DNA of 7,031 nucleotides from Bacteroidota bacterium (GCA_030624545.1 JAUXJX010000099.1:1-7031), one strand, 5' to 3'. Positions 1-6,519 are shown, counted from the stretch's first letter. The notes: generated by a model not told the origin, from the sequence alone. Translations and numbers: made by a program.

Positions 1-319
1 AGGCCTCCGCCAATAATGCCTGGTCGGATGAACGTTTCAGCAAATAGTCTATCTTAATCGTCGACCTTGGAAGGCCGACCAGAATTGCGGTGATTTCAAG
101 AAGATCGTCATAAACTGCAGGTTGAATGTATCGACAGTTCGTCTCGATTAGAGGGAGCATCACACCATCTTGTTCCAGAGCTTTGTAAGGATATCCGATC
201 TCCCTCATCATTTCCGTTCTGGCGCATTCATACCACTCGAGATATCTTGAGTGGTGGGCCACCTGCATTTTGTCGGTCTCAGCATATCGAACGCGAATTG
301 TCATCGTGGCGGCGATCAT
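1..319 (-). CDS. YbgC/FadM-type hotdog acyl-CoA thioesterase, N-terminal 106 residues (runs off the left edge)
   Basis: This reading frame begins with an ATG that overlaps the accA stop as ATGA (A of ATG at 319) and stays open to the window edge, giving 106 residues. A GGAAAG Shine-Dalgarno-like stretch at 324-329 precedes this ATG. The next in-frame ATG (304) lacks one, so the overlapping start is preferred. The protein opens with the 4-hydroxybenzoyl-CoA thioesterase pattern: VRYAETDKMQVAHHSRY at residues 10-26, followed by LEWYECARTEMMREIGYPY (27-45) and a CRYIQPAVYDDLLEI segment. The Asp at residue 16 matches the catalytic Asp of the family, whose members hydrolyse acyl-CoA thioesters in the cytoplasm, usually as tetramers of hotdog folds. 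The Gly normally found after DxM is Gln here (residue 19). About 25-35 C-terminal residues are missing. Substrate cannot be told from sequence. The position directly behind accA suggests a link with acyl-CoA or lipid metabolism; this is inference. Confidence 0.88.
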   Translation of the reverse strand, partial: MIAATMTIRVRYAETDKMQVAHHSRYLEWYECARTEMMREIGYPYKALEQDGVMLPLIETNCRYIQPAVYDDLLEITAILVGLPRSTIKIDYLLKRSSDQALLAEA

Positions 320-1275
320 TTTTCTTTCCATGCCCCAAATTTTCGATATCTCGCAATCCTCTGCTCGATCAGGTCGCACGCAGGAATCTCGCATAGCTCC
401 CTAAGATGCCGAATAATAGCTCCGGATAAAATCTCTGCAGCCTTATCGAAATCTCTATGGGCGCCACCAGTTGGCTCGGCAATGACCTCATCTGCCATGC
501 CCATTTCCAAAAGATCCTTTGCGGTGACTCGCATTGCGTCCGCGGCTTCCTCTGCCTTTGAATTGTCTCTCCAGAGGATGGCCGCACAACCCTCCGGAGA
601 AATCACCGAATACCAGGTGTTTTCAAACATAATCAGGCGGTCGGCAATGCCAATTCCGAGAGCGCCGCCACTAGCACCTTCTCCAATGACTACTGACAGA
701 ATGGGTACCTGAAGACTGGACATTTCGAAAAGGTTTTTGGCTATGGCTTCTGCCTGCCCTCGTTCTTCCGCACCAATTCCCGGATAGGCGCCTGGAGTGT
801 CGATAAAGCAGATTATGGGCAGCCTAAACTTTTGCGCCATCTGCATAATCCTTAGGGCTTTTCTATAACCCTCAGGATTCGGCATACCAAAATTGCGAAA
901 TAATTTGTCCTTGGTGGACCTGCCTTTTTGATGCCCAACGATGGCGACGTTCAGATTATCAATCCTGCCGATCCCCGACACGATTGCCGGGTCATCGGCG
1001 TAGCGGCGATCACCATGGAGTTCAATAAAATCCTTGACAATCCGTTCAACCATGTCCAGGGTATAGGGTCTTTGAGGATGGCGTGCAAGTTGTACGCGCT
1101 GCCACCTGCTAAGATTAGAGTAGATGTCCTGGCGAAGCTTCTGTGCTTTTTTTTCCAGGTGAGCTATTTCTTCGGACATTTCTACGTTTTCTACATAGCA
1201 TAGCTCCTTCATCTCCTCGATCTTTTTTTCCAATTCGATGATGGGCTTCTCAAAGTCGAATACATACTCGGCCAT
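316..1275 (-). CDS. accA: Acetyl-CoA carboxylase carboxyltransferase subunit alpha
   Basis: AccA pairs with AccD to form the carboxyltransferase that moves the carboxyl group from biotin-BCCP to acetyl-CoA, giving malonyl-CoA for fatty-acid synthesis in the cytoplasm. The 319-residue length equals that of E. coli AccA. An N-terminal helical, partly coiled-coil stretch (about 10-60) is followed by the crotonase-like carboxyltransferase core. Visible motifs are GHQKG (114-118), FRNFGMPNPEGYRKALR (126-142), FIDTPGAYPGIGAEERGQAE (157-176), GEGASGGALGI (198-208) and ENTWYSVISPEGCAAILWRD (218-237). The oxyanion-type Gly-rich loops are intact, so the enzyme should be active. The start is an ATG with AAAAGG seven bases upstream, and it lies one base after the stop of the preceding sugar-transferase-like gene. 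The downstream thioesterase overlaps its stop codon. accD is not in the window. The arrangement implies co-transcription and probably translational coupling with the glycan genes upstream. Confidence 0.98.
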   Translation of the reverse strand: MAEYVFDFEKPIIELEKKIEEMKELCYVENVEMSEEIAHLEKKAQKLRQDIYSNLSRWQRVQLARHPQRPYTLDMVERIVKDFIELHGDRRYADDPAIVSGIGRIDNLNVAIVGHQKGRSTKDKLFRNFGMPNPEGYRKALRIMQMAQKFRLPIICFIDTPGAYPGIGAEERGQAEAIAKNLFEMSSLQVPILSVVIGEGASGGALGIGIADRLIMFENTWYSVISPEGCAAILWRDNSKAEEAADAMRVTAKDLLEMGMADEVIAEPTGGAHRDFDKAAEILSGAIIRHLRELCEIPACDLIEQRIARYRKFGAWKEK

Positions 1276-1276
1276 A

Positions 1277-2374
1277 TCAGGACCTTTTGGTTAAGCTTTT
1301 TACCAGAATTTTCAAATCGAGCCAAGGAGAATAGTTTTTTAAATAATGAATTGCTAGTTTCTCTTGGCGGTTAAGAGAATCCTGGTAGTCCTTCATCCCC
1401 ACTCCAATAGAAACCAAACCCGGCTTCAAGCTAATTAGAGAATCATGAACCTGCAATTGATTTTCCTGAAAATGAAATTCGCCTCCAACCAGTGTCAAAT
1501 TCCCCTTCAACACATTCAGCAGAATAGGTATCTTTTGCAGCTTGGATATTGGCAATTGGTTTTTCTTTGAAAATGCAAGAACCTTTGTCGGCCTTTTGTC
1601 ATTAATCTCCTCCGGAGAATAAGCACCGGAGCTGGCAGGAGATTTGGCGTGGTCCGCGTCCGAAAAAATCGTGAATTTCTTAAGCCGATTGCCGCCAATC
1701 ATGAAAATCGGCCAAATGGGCAGGCTCAAAATCAAAATGGGCAGCGAAATTGTCCAATCCAGGAGTCTCTTCAAGAATCGGTATGAAGGAAGGCCAAACC
1801 GATATTCAATGTCAACCAAAGGAATATCCCCAAGATAATCCACACTACTCCCGCCTATTAGAACATCCATTTTATTTGAGGCAATTTTGAATTCTATTCC
1901 GGTATCTTGGGACGTAGAAATTAAACCTAAGATTTTCTCATAAGGAAGCGTGTGTGTACTAAAAATGACTTCATTCGCGTGAGTCTCTCGAACGTAGTAA
2001 TGCAAATTCTCCGTTTCGTGAAATAACGGCAGTCCGGCCGCTCCATTAAGCTCGGAGACATTCGCATCCGTCAATAGCAAGGCTACCACTTCAGTTTCGG
2101 ACCACCTGTTCCGCTGAAGCCTCTTGACCAAAGTGGACAGGGACCTGCCCTCGCCGACAATTATGGCTCTCCTTCTTACATATCGTTTGCGAAATCTGTC
2201 GAGCGAGGCCCAGCGGCTCTGTTTGGCAAGAAAGTATAATACCCATCGCCAGCCCGGTATTAGCAATAAATTAAACAAACCGGATAAAAGCACCACCATT
2301 CGCGAAAAAGCCAAAAAATTTGCGAAGTAAGTAATCGTCGAATTCACTGCCAGTCCCAAAAGAACGGCCGCCAC
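1277..2374 (-). CDS. Polyprenyl glycosylphosphotransferase-like membrane protein with a degenerate catalytic domain; N-terminus carried by the upstream gene
   Basis: I recognise the layout of exopolysaccharide sugar-phosphate transferases (WbaP/EPS_sugtrans type), minus the first helices. Residue numbers count from a GTG at 2374. Two hydrophobic segments come first (about 1-20 and 22-40), then a CoA-binding-like Rossmann domain starting at RAIIVGEG (69-76) and ending near YLGDIPLVDIEYRF (180-193), then the re-entrant membrane helix RFLKRLLDWTISLPILILSL (199-218), then the sugar-transferase domain. That last domain is badly worn. The family's SPGPVFF-RQERVG and KFRSM blocks are unrecognisable. 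The LDELPQL-N block reads LQKIPILLN (279-287), so the catalytic Asp-Glu is Gln-Lys. GDMSLVGPRP reads GNLTLVGGEF. PGL (318-320) and the final YSPWLDLKILVKSL survive. It is probably inactive as a phosphoglycosyl transferase. The start is undecided: the frame is open back to an ATG at 2557, but that part makes no family sense; GTG 2347 (GTGA overlap with the GT2 stop) is an alternative. It may really be the second half of one protein with the GT2 gene. Confidence 0.75.
   Translation of the reverse strand: MAAVLLGLAVNSTITYFANFLAFSRMVVLLSGLFNLLLIPGWRWVLYFLAKQSRWASLDRFRKRYVRRRAIIVGEGRSLSTLVKRLQRNRWSETEVVALLLTDANVSELNGAAGLPLFHETENLHYYVRETHANEVIFSTHTLPYEKILGLISTSQDTGIEFKIASNKMDVLIGGSSVDYLGDIPLVDIEYRFGLPSYRFLKRLLDWTISLPILILSLPIWPIFMIGGNRLKKFTIFSDADHAKSPASSGAYSPEEINDKRPTKVLAFSKKNQLPISKLQKIPILLNVLKGNLTLVGGEFHFQENQLQVHDSLISLKPGLVSIGVGMKDYQDSLNRQEKLAIHYLKNYSPWLDLKILVKSLTKRS
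1283..1288 (-). promoter_or_regulatory. Ribosome binding site of accA, inside the upstream gene
   Basis: AAAAGG on the minus strand, seven bases before the accA ATG. It lies within the last codons of the sugar-transferase-like gene (Thr-Lys-Arg-Ser-stop). Ribosomes ending that gene therefore stop directly on the accA initiation region, which fits translational coupling. Seen directly; the coupling is inference. Confidence 0.6.
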
Positions 2375-3429
2375 TGCTCTTGGACAACAAATTTGCGGTG
2401 TCCATACAACTCGAAGAAATAGAACGCAGCCAACCATACCGAAGAGTAAATAAGGGTGACCAGCAAATATGGCTCTAAATGGATCAGGGACCCAAATCGC
2501 AGAAAGATGGCACAAACCAACGATAGGTTTAGAAAAAACAGATCTAGAGCGGGCCACTTGATTCTTGACAATCCGCCCTGAATAAAGGAGATGGTTGCAC
2601 GCACCCTAATGCCAATGATTAAGAACCACTGTGGCAGGAATAGATACTTACCCCGAAAGTGTTTTCTTACGAACAGGAGCATAGCACGATAGAAGAGTAG
2701 CAGGGTATCAAATTGGGCCTTCTTCGAGCTTGCACCTTTGTAATGAACAATTTGAGTAGCAGGCACATAATAAATCTTCCAGCCGGCTTTGCGAATGCGA
2801 TAACACCAATCCAGGTCTTCCCCATACAGGAAGAAGCTCTCATCGAGAAGTCCGACCTCGTCAACCAAGTTTCTACGTACCATCATGAAGGAACCGGAAA
2901 TGGCCTCCACTTCGGTTACCTCATCAGGATTGAGATATGTCAGATTGTAGCGGCCGAGATACCTGTTCTTGGGAAAAAGACGACTGAGACCGACCAGCTT
3001 CGTAAATGCCACCCATGGCGTCGGAAAGCTTCGTCTGCAGGCCAATTGCAAACTGCCGTCCGGATTGAGGATTTTGCACCCAGCCATTCCCACCTGTGAA
3101 TCTTGCGAGAAGAAATTCAACAGGGTCTCAAAAGTGTCTTCCTGCACAATTGTATCCGGATTCATTAAGACAATGTACTCCCCGCTGCTTTCTTGAATTC
3201 CGCGGTTATTGGCGCGTGCAAAGCCGAGATTTGTTGGATTCGAGATGATCCTCACGTCGGGAAAATTCTTTTCGAGCATCGAAACACTTCCATCCCATGA
3301 GGCGTTGTCGATCACGATAATCTCAGCAGAAAGATTCCGAATCGCTTTCCGGATAGAGTGGATTGCCTGGAAAAGGAAATCCTTAACATTGAAGCTGACT
3401 ATGATGATGGATAATATAGGCTTCTGCAC
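2344..3429 (-). CDS. GT2 family glycosyltransferase (rhamnosyltransferase-like) with C-terminal membrane extension
   Basis: This is an inverting GT-A glycosyltransferase of the WbbL/COG1216 type, which adds a sugar from a nucleotide donor to a lipid-linked glycan on the cytoplasmic face of the membrane. Motifs: LSIIIVSFNV (6-15), VIDNASWDGS (39-48), NLGFARANN (67-75), MNPDT (89-93, DxD-like metal/nucleotide site), ISGSFMMVRR (177-186), LLDESFFLYGEDLDWCYRI (194-212, holding the acidic catalytic ED region) and a C-terminal HYKGASS (229-235). The catalytic domain ends near residue 260. Residues about 262-342 are hydrophobic, and LDLFFLNLSLVCAIFLRFG (295-313) to FELYGHRKF (339-347) resemble the opening helices of polyprenyl glycosylphosphotransferases, whose remainder follows in the -1 frame. 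The start is GTG, three bases after the stop of the preceding mannosyltransferase gene; GTG fits the family N-terminus exactly. With rfbD nearby, dTDP-rhamnose is a plausible donor, but this is inference. Confidence 0.9.
   Translation of the reverse strand: MQKPILSIIIVSFNVKDFLFQAIHSIRKAIRNLSAEIIVIDNASWDGSVSMLEKNFPDVRIISNPTNLGFARANNRGIQESSGEYIVLMNPDTIVQEDTFETLLNFFSQDSQVGMAGCKILNPDGSLQLACRRSFPTPWVAFTKLVGLSRLFPKNRYLGRYNLTYLNPDEVTEVEAISGSFMMVRRNLVDEVGLLDESFFLYGEDLDWCYRIRKAGWKIYYVPATQIVHYKGASSKKAQFDTLLLFYRAMLLFVRKHFRGKYLFLPQWFLIIGIRVRATISFIQGGLSRIKWPALDLFFLNLSLVCAIFLRFGSLIHLEPYLLVTLIYSSVWLAAFYFFELYGHRKFVVQEQWRPFFWDWQ
2347..2394 (-). other. Frame junction between the GT2 gene and the sugar-transferase-like gene (-1 shift)
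   Basis: Family-like sequence in the GT2 frame runs through FFELYGHRK (last codon at 2394-2392), the usual end of the N-terminal helix block of polyprenyl glycosylphosphotransferases. Family-like sequence resumes in the -1 frame with AVAAVLLGLAVNSTITYF from about 2377, which reads as the next membrane helix. After the junction the GT2 frame gives only a short unconvincing tail (QEQWRPFFWDWQ) before TGA at 2346-2344. One missing base between about 2394 and 2374 would explain this, as would a ribosomal -1 slip. A GTG at 2347 overlapping the TGA as GTGA would allow termination-reinitiation instead. I see no canonical X XXY YYZ heptamer in the correct phase. Confidence 0.65.
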
Positions 3430-3432
3430 GTT

Positions 3433-4164
3433 CTATTCGACCTTTCGCACGAGGTCCAGAAACCTGAGACGCCAGACCTCCCAAATAGCTTCGTGAATAA
3501 TTTTCCTGGACATTTTGGAGGTGCCAATTACGCGATCAACAAAGACTATGGGGATTTCTTTGATCCGGAAGCCTTTTTTCCACGCTTTGAAATTTATTTC
3601 GATCTGGAAAGAATAACCGTCGGAAAAAATTCTGTCGAGATCTATGCCTTCCAATACCGTTCGTCGAAAACATTTAAAGCCGCTGGTGCAATCTTTCACG
3701 TTCAGACCGGTAATCAAACGGGTATATAGATTTGCCCCGTAGCTTAATATCAAGCGGCTGAGCGGCCAATTGATCACGTTTACGCCCTGGACATAACGGG
3801 ATCCAATGACAAGATCATATTCCTGAACGGCTTTCAAGAAATTCGGAATCTCTTTCGGGTCATGAGAGAAATCGGCGTCCATTTCAAAAATAAAGTCATA
3901 GCCGTCGTTCAATGCCTCGCGGAATCCCAAAACGTAAGCCGAGCCAAGTCCGCCCTTCTTCTCTCGTACAATGAGCTTTAGGTTTGCATGCTCCTTTTGT
4001 GATTCTCTGACCATCTCGGCCGTGCCGTCCGGAGAACTATCATCCATCACGAGTATGTCAAGGTTTTGAATCCTCAACGCAGCAATCTCATCTATCAGCT
4101 GGCGAATGTTGTTGGCCTCGTTGTATGTGGGGATTACAATCAGGCAGCGCTTGTTCTGCATCAT
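3433..4164 (-). CDS. Polyprenol-phosphate mannosyltransferase (DPM1/Ppm1-like GT2)
   Basis: The family transfers mannose (sometimes glucose) from GDP-mannose (or UDP-glucose) to polyprenyl phosphate, making a lipid-linked sugar donor for periplasmic glycosylation. Numbering from ATG 4164, 243 residues: VIPTYNEANNI (10-20), VMDDSSPDGT (39-48), KGGLGSAY (70-77), EMDADFSHDP (94-103, the metal-binding DAD), IGSRYV (120-125), DCTSGFKCFRR (158-168), GYSFQIEI (183-190) and FVDRVIGTSKM (208-218). There are no C-terminal membrane helices and no GtrA domain, so it is the soluble or peripheral DPM1 form. The frame extends to a GTG at 4230, adding 22 residues that do not resemble the family; ATG 4164 or 4161 gives the usual length. 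The Shine-Dalgarno signal is weak for all choices. It lies between rfbD (stop at 4247) and the GT2 gene (3-base gap), so it is part of the glycan operon. Mannose versus glucose specificity is not decided by sequence. Confidence 0.9.
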   Translation of the reverse strand: MMQNKRCLIVIPTYNEANNIRQLIDEIAALRIQNLDILVMDDSSPDGTAEMVRESQKEHANLKLIVREKKGGLGSAYVLGFREALNDGYDFIFEMDADFSHDPKEIPNFLKAVQEYDLVIGSRYVQGVNVINWPLSRLILSYGANLYTRLITGLNVKDCTSGFKCFRRTVLEGIDLDRIFSDGYSFQIEINFKAWKKGFRIKEIPIVFVDRVIGTSKMSRKIIHEAIWEVWRLRFLDLVRKVE

Positions 4165-4246
4165 TTCATTAACTTCTTCTAGTTTGCGGGGGTCCCTCTG
4201 AAACAGGGGGGATGAGGATTCAAATTCCACAAGAGGTCCAGAATAG

Positions 4247-5152
4247 TTAAATCGCGATTTTCGGTTCGGACACGGTTTCTTTCAACTTTTCAAGGTTTTC
4301 GCCCAGCGAAAACATTTTGCTATCAAAAGAATTCTTGACGCATGAAACATCAAGTCCAACATCCAGAGGTCTTTTCGCCAATTGCTTGAAATATCTGGTC
4401 TTGACCCGGGAAATCAAAGCAACGTTAAGGCCAAATTCTTCGGCGATTGCAACTGCGAAATCAAAGCGGGACACCGGTTCCAGACCTGCCACATGATATA
4501 GACCGTTTGCATTTTTCTCCAGCAATTCCCGGCATGCTTGGGCAAGGTGATCTGCGAGGGTCGGATTGCCAATTTGATCATCCACCACGCTAATGGTTTT
4601 ATTGGCTCGAAGCTCTTGCAATACCCAATTGGCGAAGTTTATCGGAATGCCGATTCCATTTCCAAACAAAACAGCAGTTCGAGCTATCAAGTGCTGGCCA
4701 TCACTATCCAGAACTGCCTTTTCTCCATCCAACTTCGACTGTCCGTAATAATTAATTGGATTCGCCGTGTCCGACTCGACATAATTCCCCTTTCCGCCAT
4801 CAAAGACATAATCTGTAGAAATATGCAGAAGCTTGATTTGGCGTTGGGCACAGGTACTCGCCAGATATCCTACTCCTTTTGCGTTTACAGAATAGCACAA
4901 CTCTTTTTCTATTTCTGCTTGATCGACTTTCGTGTACGCCGAAGCATTGAAAACGATCTCCGGCTTCACTTCATTAATAACTCGCTCCAGAGACAACCGA
5001 TCTGTGATATCCAACCGAAAATACTCGTTGCCATCACCAATCACCGAATGAGAACCGAGGTCGGCGCCAACCACACGAGATTTCTGACCAAATTCTGAAA
5101 CCGCCTTCTGACCCAACAGCCCGTTACAACCTATGACTAATACCTTTTGCAA
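4247..5152 (-). CDS. rfbD: dTDP-4-dehydrorhamnose reductase (RfbD/RmlD-type extended SDR), TTG start
   Basis: RfbD uses NAD(P)H to reduce dTDP-4-dehydro-L-rhamnose to dTDP-L-rhamnose, the last step of rhamnose donor synthesis, in the cytoplasm. Numbering from TTG 5152, 301 residues, close to the 299 of E. coli RfbD. Visible are the Rossmann loop VLVIGCNGLLGQ (4-15), LDITD (47-51), NASAYTKVDQAE (69-80), the active-site segment ISTDYVFDGG (111-120), the catalytic Tyr-Lys pair in YYGQSK (135-140), and DDQIGNPT (191-198), GLYHVAG (217-223) and RPLDVGLD (261-268). The start rests on AAAGGA eight bases before the TTG and on the Rossmann fold beginning immediately after it. The open frame runs 58 codons further back, into the permease gene, but that part is not family-like. 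rfbA, rfbB and rfbC are not in the window. A related SDR such as another nucleotide-sugar reductase is possible, but the motif set favours RfbD. Confidence 0.85.
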   Translation of the reverse strand: MQKVLVIGCNGLLGQKAVSEFGQKSRVVGADLGSHSVIGDGNEYFRLDITDRLSLERVINEVKPEIVFNASAYTKVDQAEIEKELCYSVNAKGVGYLASTCAQRQIKLLHISTDYVFDGGKGNYVESDTANPINYYGQSKLDGEKAVLDSDGQHLIARTAVLFGNGIGIPINFANWVLQELRANKTISVVDDQIGNPTLADHLAQACRELLEKNANGLYHVAGLEPVSRFDFAVAIAEEFGLNVALISRVKTRYFKQLAKRPLDVGLDVSCVKNSFDSKMFSLGENLEKLKETVSEPKIAI

Positions 5153-5160
5153 TTCATAAT

Positions 5161-5166
5161 TCCTTT
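5161..5166 (-). promoter_or_regulatory. Ribosome binding site that decides the rfbD TTG start
   Basis: AAAGGA on the minus strand, eight bases before TTG 5152. An ATG at 5157-5155 lies between the two but is out of frame and reaches a stop within seven codons. This makes the TTG the best in-frame start for the reductase. Confidence 0.6.
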
Positions 5167-5226
5167 CCGCATAGAATCCAACACCGGTAATCAGTGAACC
5201 TGGAATTCTCGCGAACTGGCTCTTGA

Positions 5227-6519
5227 CTATTCGTAGGGATAAAAGATATAAAATAGCAGAGAAAGTGCAAACAGAACCCACAAGCCGGAATTTAATTCTT
5301 TTTTTCGACGACCTACCAGTTTGCATAGCGGATATAAGACAAAACCGGCAGTCATCCCCACACCAATGTTGTAGGTAAAGCTCATCAAGACGACAACAGC
5401 GAAAGCCGGGATCAATTCTGTGTAGTCATCATAATCAATTCTTCGCACCGGCTCCATCATCATGAACCCAACAATAATTAGGGCGGGACCGTATGCCTGG
5501 GCAGGAACCGAGGTTAGAATGGGGGCAAAAAAGAGGGAGCACGCGAACAGAATAGCAACCACCACAGACGTAAAACCAGTGCGCCCTCCGGCTTCCACTC
5601 CAGCCGCAGATTCGATATAAGTACCTGTCGTTGATGTCCCGAGTAGAGAGGCAAGTATCGTCGCCAGGGAGTCCGCGAGCATAGGCTTTTCGATTTCGGC
5701 AAGATTCCCCTCTTCATCCAGGAAACCGGCACGTGCGGATACTCCAATGAGGGTTCCCATGGTATCGACAAAATCCATAACGAACACCGTTAGAATCACC
5801 GAAACGAATCCCCAGGTGAGAGCTCCCGCGATGTCCAATTTCAAAAAAATCGGCGCTAGACTTGGAGGCAAACTGATAAATTCGTCCGGACTTGGCGCCA
5901 CCCCAAACAGAAATGAAAGAACGGTTACCCCCAATATGCCAAACAGCAGTGCACCCCTTATTCTCAATATCATCATGGCTGTAATTCCAAAAAAACCCAA
6001 AACGGAAAGCAACACGGCCGGACTTCTGACTGCCCCTAACTTTACAGGGGAATCTGCCACAACCAGGCCGGATTCATTCAGGCCAATGAAGATCAAGAAT
6101 AGCCCTATGCCCACGACAAAGCTATACTTTAATCCGCTTGGTATGGAATTAGCCAGCCAGGTACGGGTTTTTAGAATGGTGAGAATGAGGAACAAGACGC
6201 CGCCGATGAAAATTGCGCCGATGGCTGTCTGCCAGGAATATCCCAGAATTTGCACGACTGTGTAAGCAATAAAGGCATTCTCTCCCATATATGGAGCGAT
6301 GGCAAAAGGGCGCTTCGCATATAAGCCCATAATCAACGTGCCGAATATGGCGGAGAGAATAGTTGCCACGGTTGATGGGCCTTTCGGTATGCCGGCAGCG
6401 CTCAAAATGGCGGGATTCAATATCATGATATACGACATGGTTATGAAGGTGGTAATCCCGCCTACGATTTCTTGCCGGTAGTTGGTTTCGTGTCGTTCGA
6501 ACTCGAAGTAGTCTCTCAT
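5227..6519 (-). CDS. NCS2-family purine permease (AzgA/PbuG-like guanine/hypoxanthine transporter)
   Basis: This is an inner-membrane proton-coupled nucleobase transporter with the NCS2 fold (14 membrane segments in the family). From ATG 6519 it has 430 residues, and its opening, MRDYFEFERHETNYRQEIVG, matches the start of B. subtilis PbuG position for position. The in-frame ATG at 6534 adds five residues and neither has a strong ribosome site. Visible: GGITTFITMSYIMILNP (20-36), PYMGENAF (76-83), the membrane-8 substrate segment MDFVDTMGTLIGVS (248-261) with two Asp, and the membrane-10 segment GTSTTGTYIESAAG (294-307) with the conserved Glu (303) and AGGRTGF (310-316). PYMGENAF replaces the PGMGLNAF of PbuG. 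It follows purE by 107 bases, so purine uptake and synthesis are adjacent. Exact substrate (guanine, hypoxanthine, adenine, possibly xanthine) is not determined; the AzgA-like branch points to guanine/hypoxanthine/adenine. Confidence 0.95.
   Translation of the reverse strand: MRDYFEFERHETNYRQEIVGGITTFITMSYIMILNPAILSAAGIPKGPSTVATILSAIFGTLIMGLYAKRPFAIAPYMGENAFIAYTVVQILGYSWQTAIGAIFIGGVLFLILTILKTRTWLANSIPSGLKYSFVVGIGLFLIFIGLNESGLVVADSPVKLGAVRSPAVLLSVLGFFGITAMMILRIRGALLFGILGVTVLSFLFGVAPSPDEFISLPPSLAPIFLKLDIAGALTWGFVSVILTVFVMDFVDTMGTLIGVSARAGFLDEEGNLAEIEKPMLADSLATILASLLGTSTTGTYIESAAGVEAGGRTGFTSVVVAILFACSLFFAPILTSVPAQAYGPALIIVGFMMMEPVRRIDYDDYTELIPAFAVVVLMSFTYNIGVGMTAGFVLYPLCKLVGRRKKELNSGLWVLFALSLLFYIFYPYE

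Noticed and set aside
198..208. Ala in the AccA GEGASGGAL loop instead of Gly as in E. coli
   Set aside because: The positions given are protein residues of AccA. Ala at this place is frequent in AccA of other phyla, so it is not unusual.
251..712. Plus-strand open frame of 153 codons opposite accA and the thioesterase
   Set aside because: It is antisense to the highly conserved AccA C-terminal half; no ribosome site or protein family match is visible.
2388..2394. AAATTTG on the minus strand as a -1 slippery heptamer at the GT2/transferase junction
   Set aside because: For slippage in the GT2 frame the phase must be A|AAT|TTG, but the GT2 codons read AAA|TTT|G. It is in the wrong phase, and I saw no clear downstream structure.
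2375..2557. N-terminal part of the long transferase frame starting at ATG 2557
   Set aside because: It lies wholly within the GT2 gene, and its translation (MARSRSVFSK…) does not look like the family, whereas the GT2 frame over the same bases does.
4538..5098. Long plus-strand open frame of 186 codons opposite rfbD
   Set aside because: Its translation resembles no family I know, and the minus strand carries clear reductase motifs over the same bases. It is a shadow frame.
5153..5226. Promoter (TTCACT, 17 bases, TCTATG) between the permease and rfbD
   Set aside because: The -10 matches only about half of the consensus and nothing else supports it. The gap is compatible with a continuous operon.
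5747..6265. Plus-strand open frame of 172 codons opposite the permease
   Set aside because: It is antisense to conserved membrane segments of the permease, with a proline-, lysine- and asparagine-rich translation of no recognisable fold.
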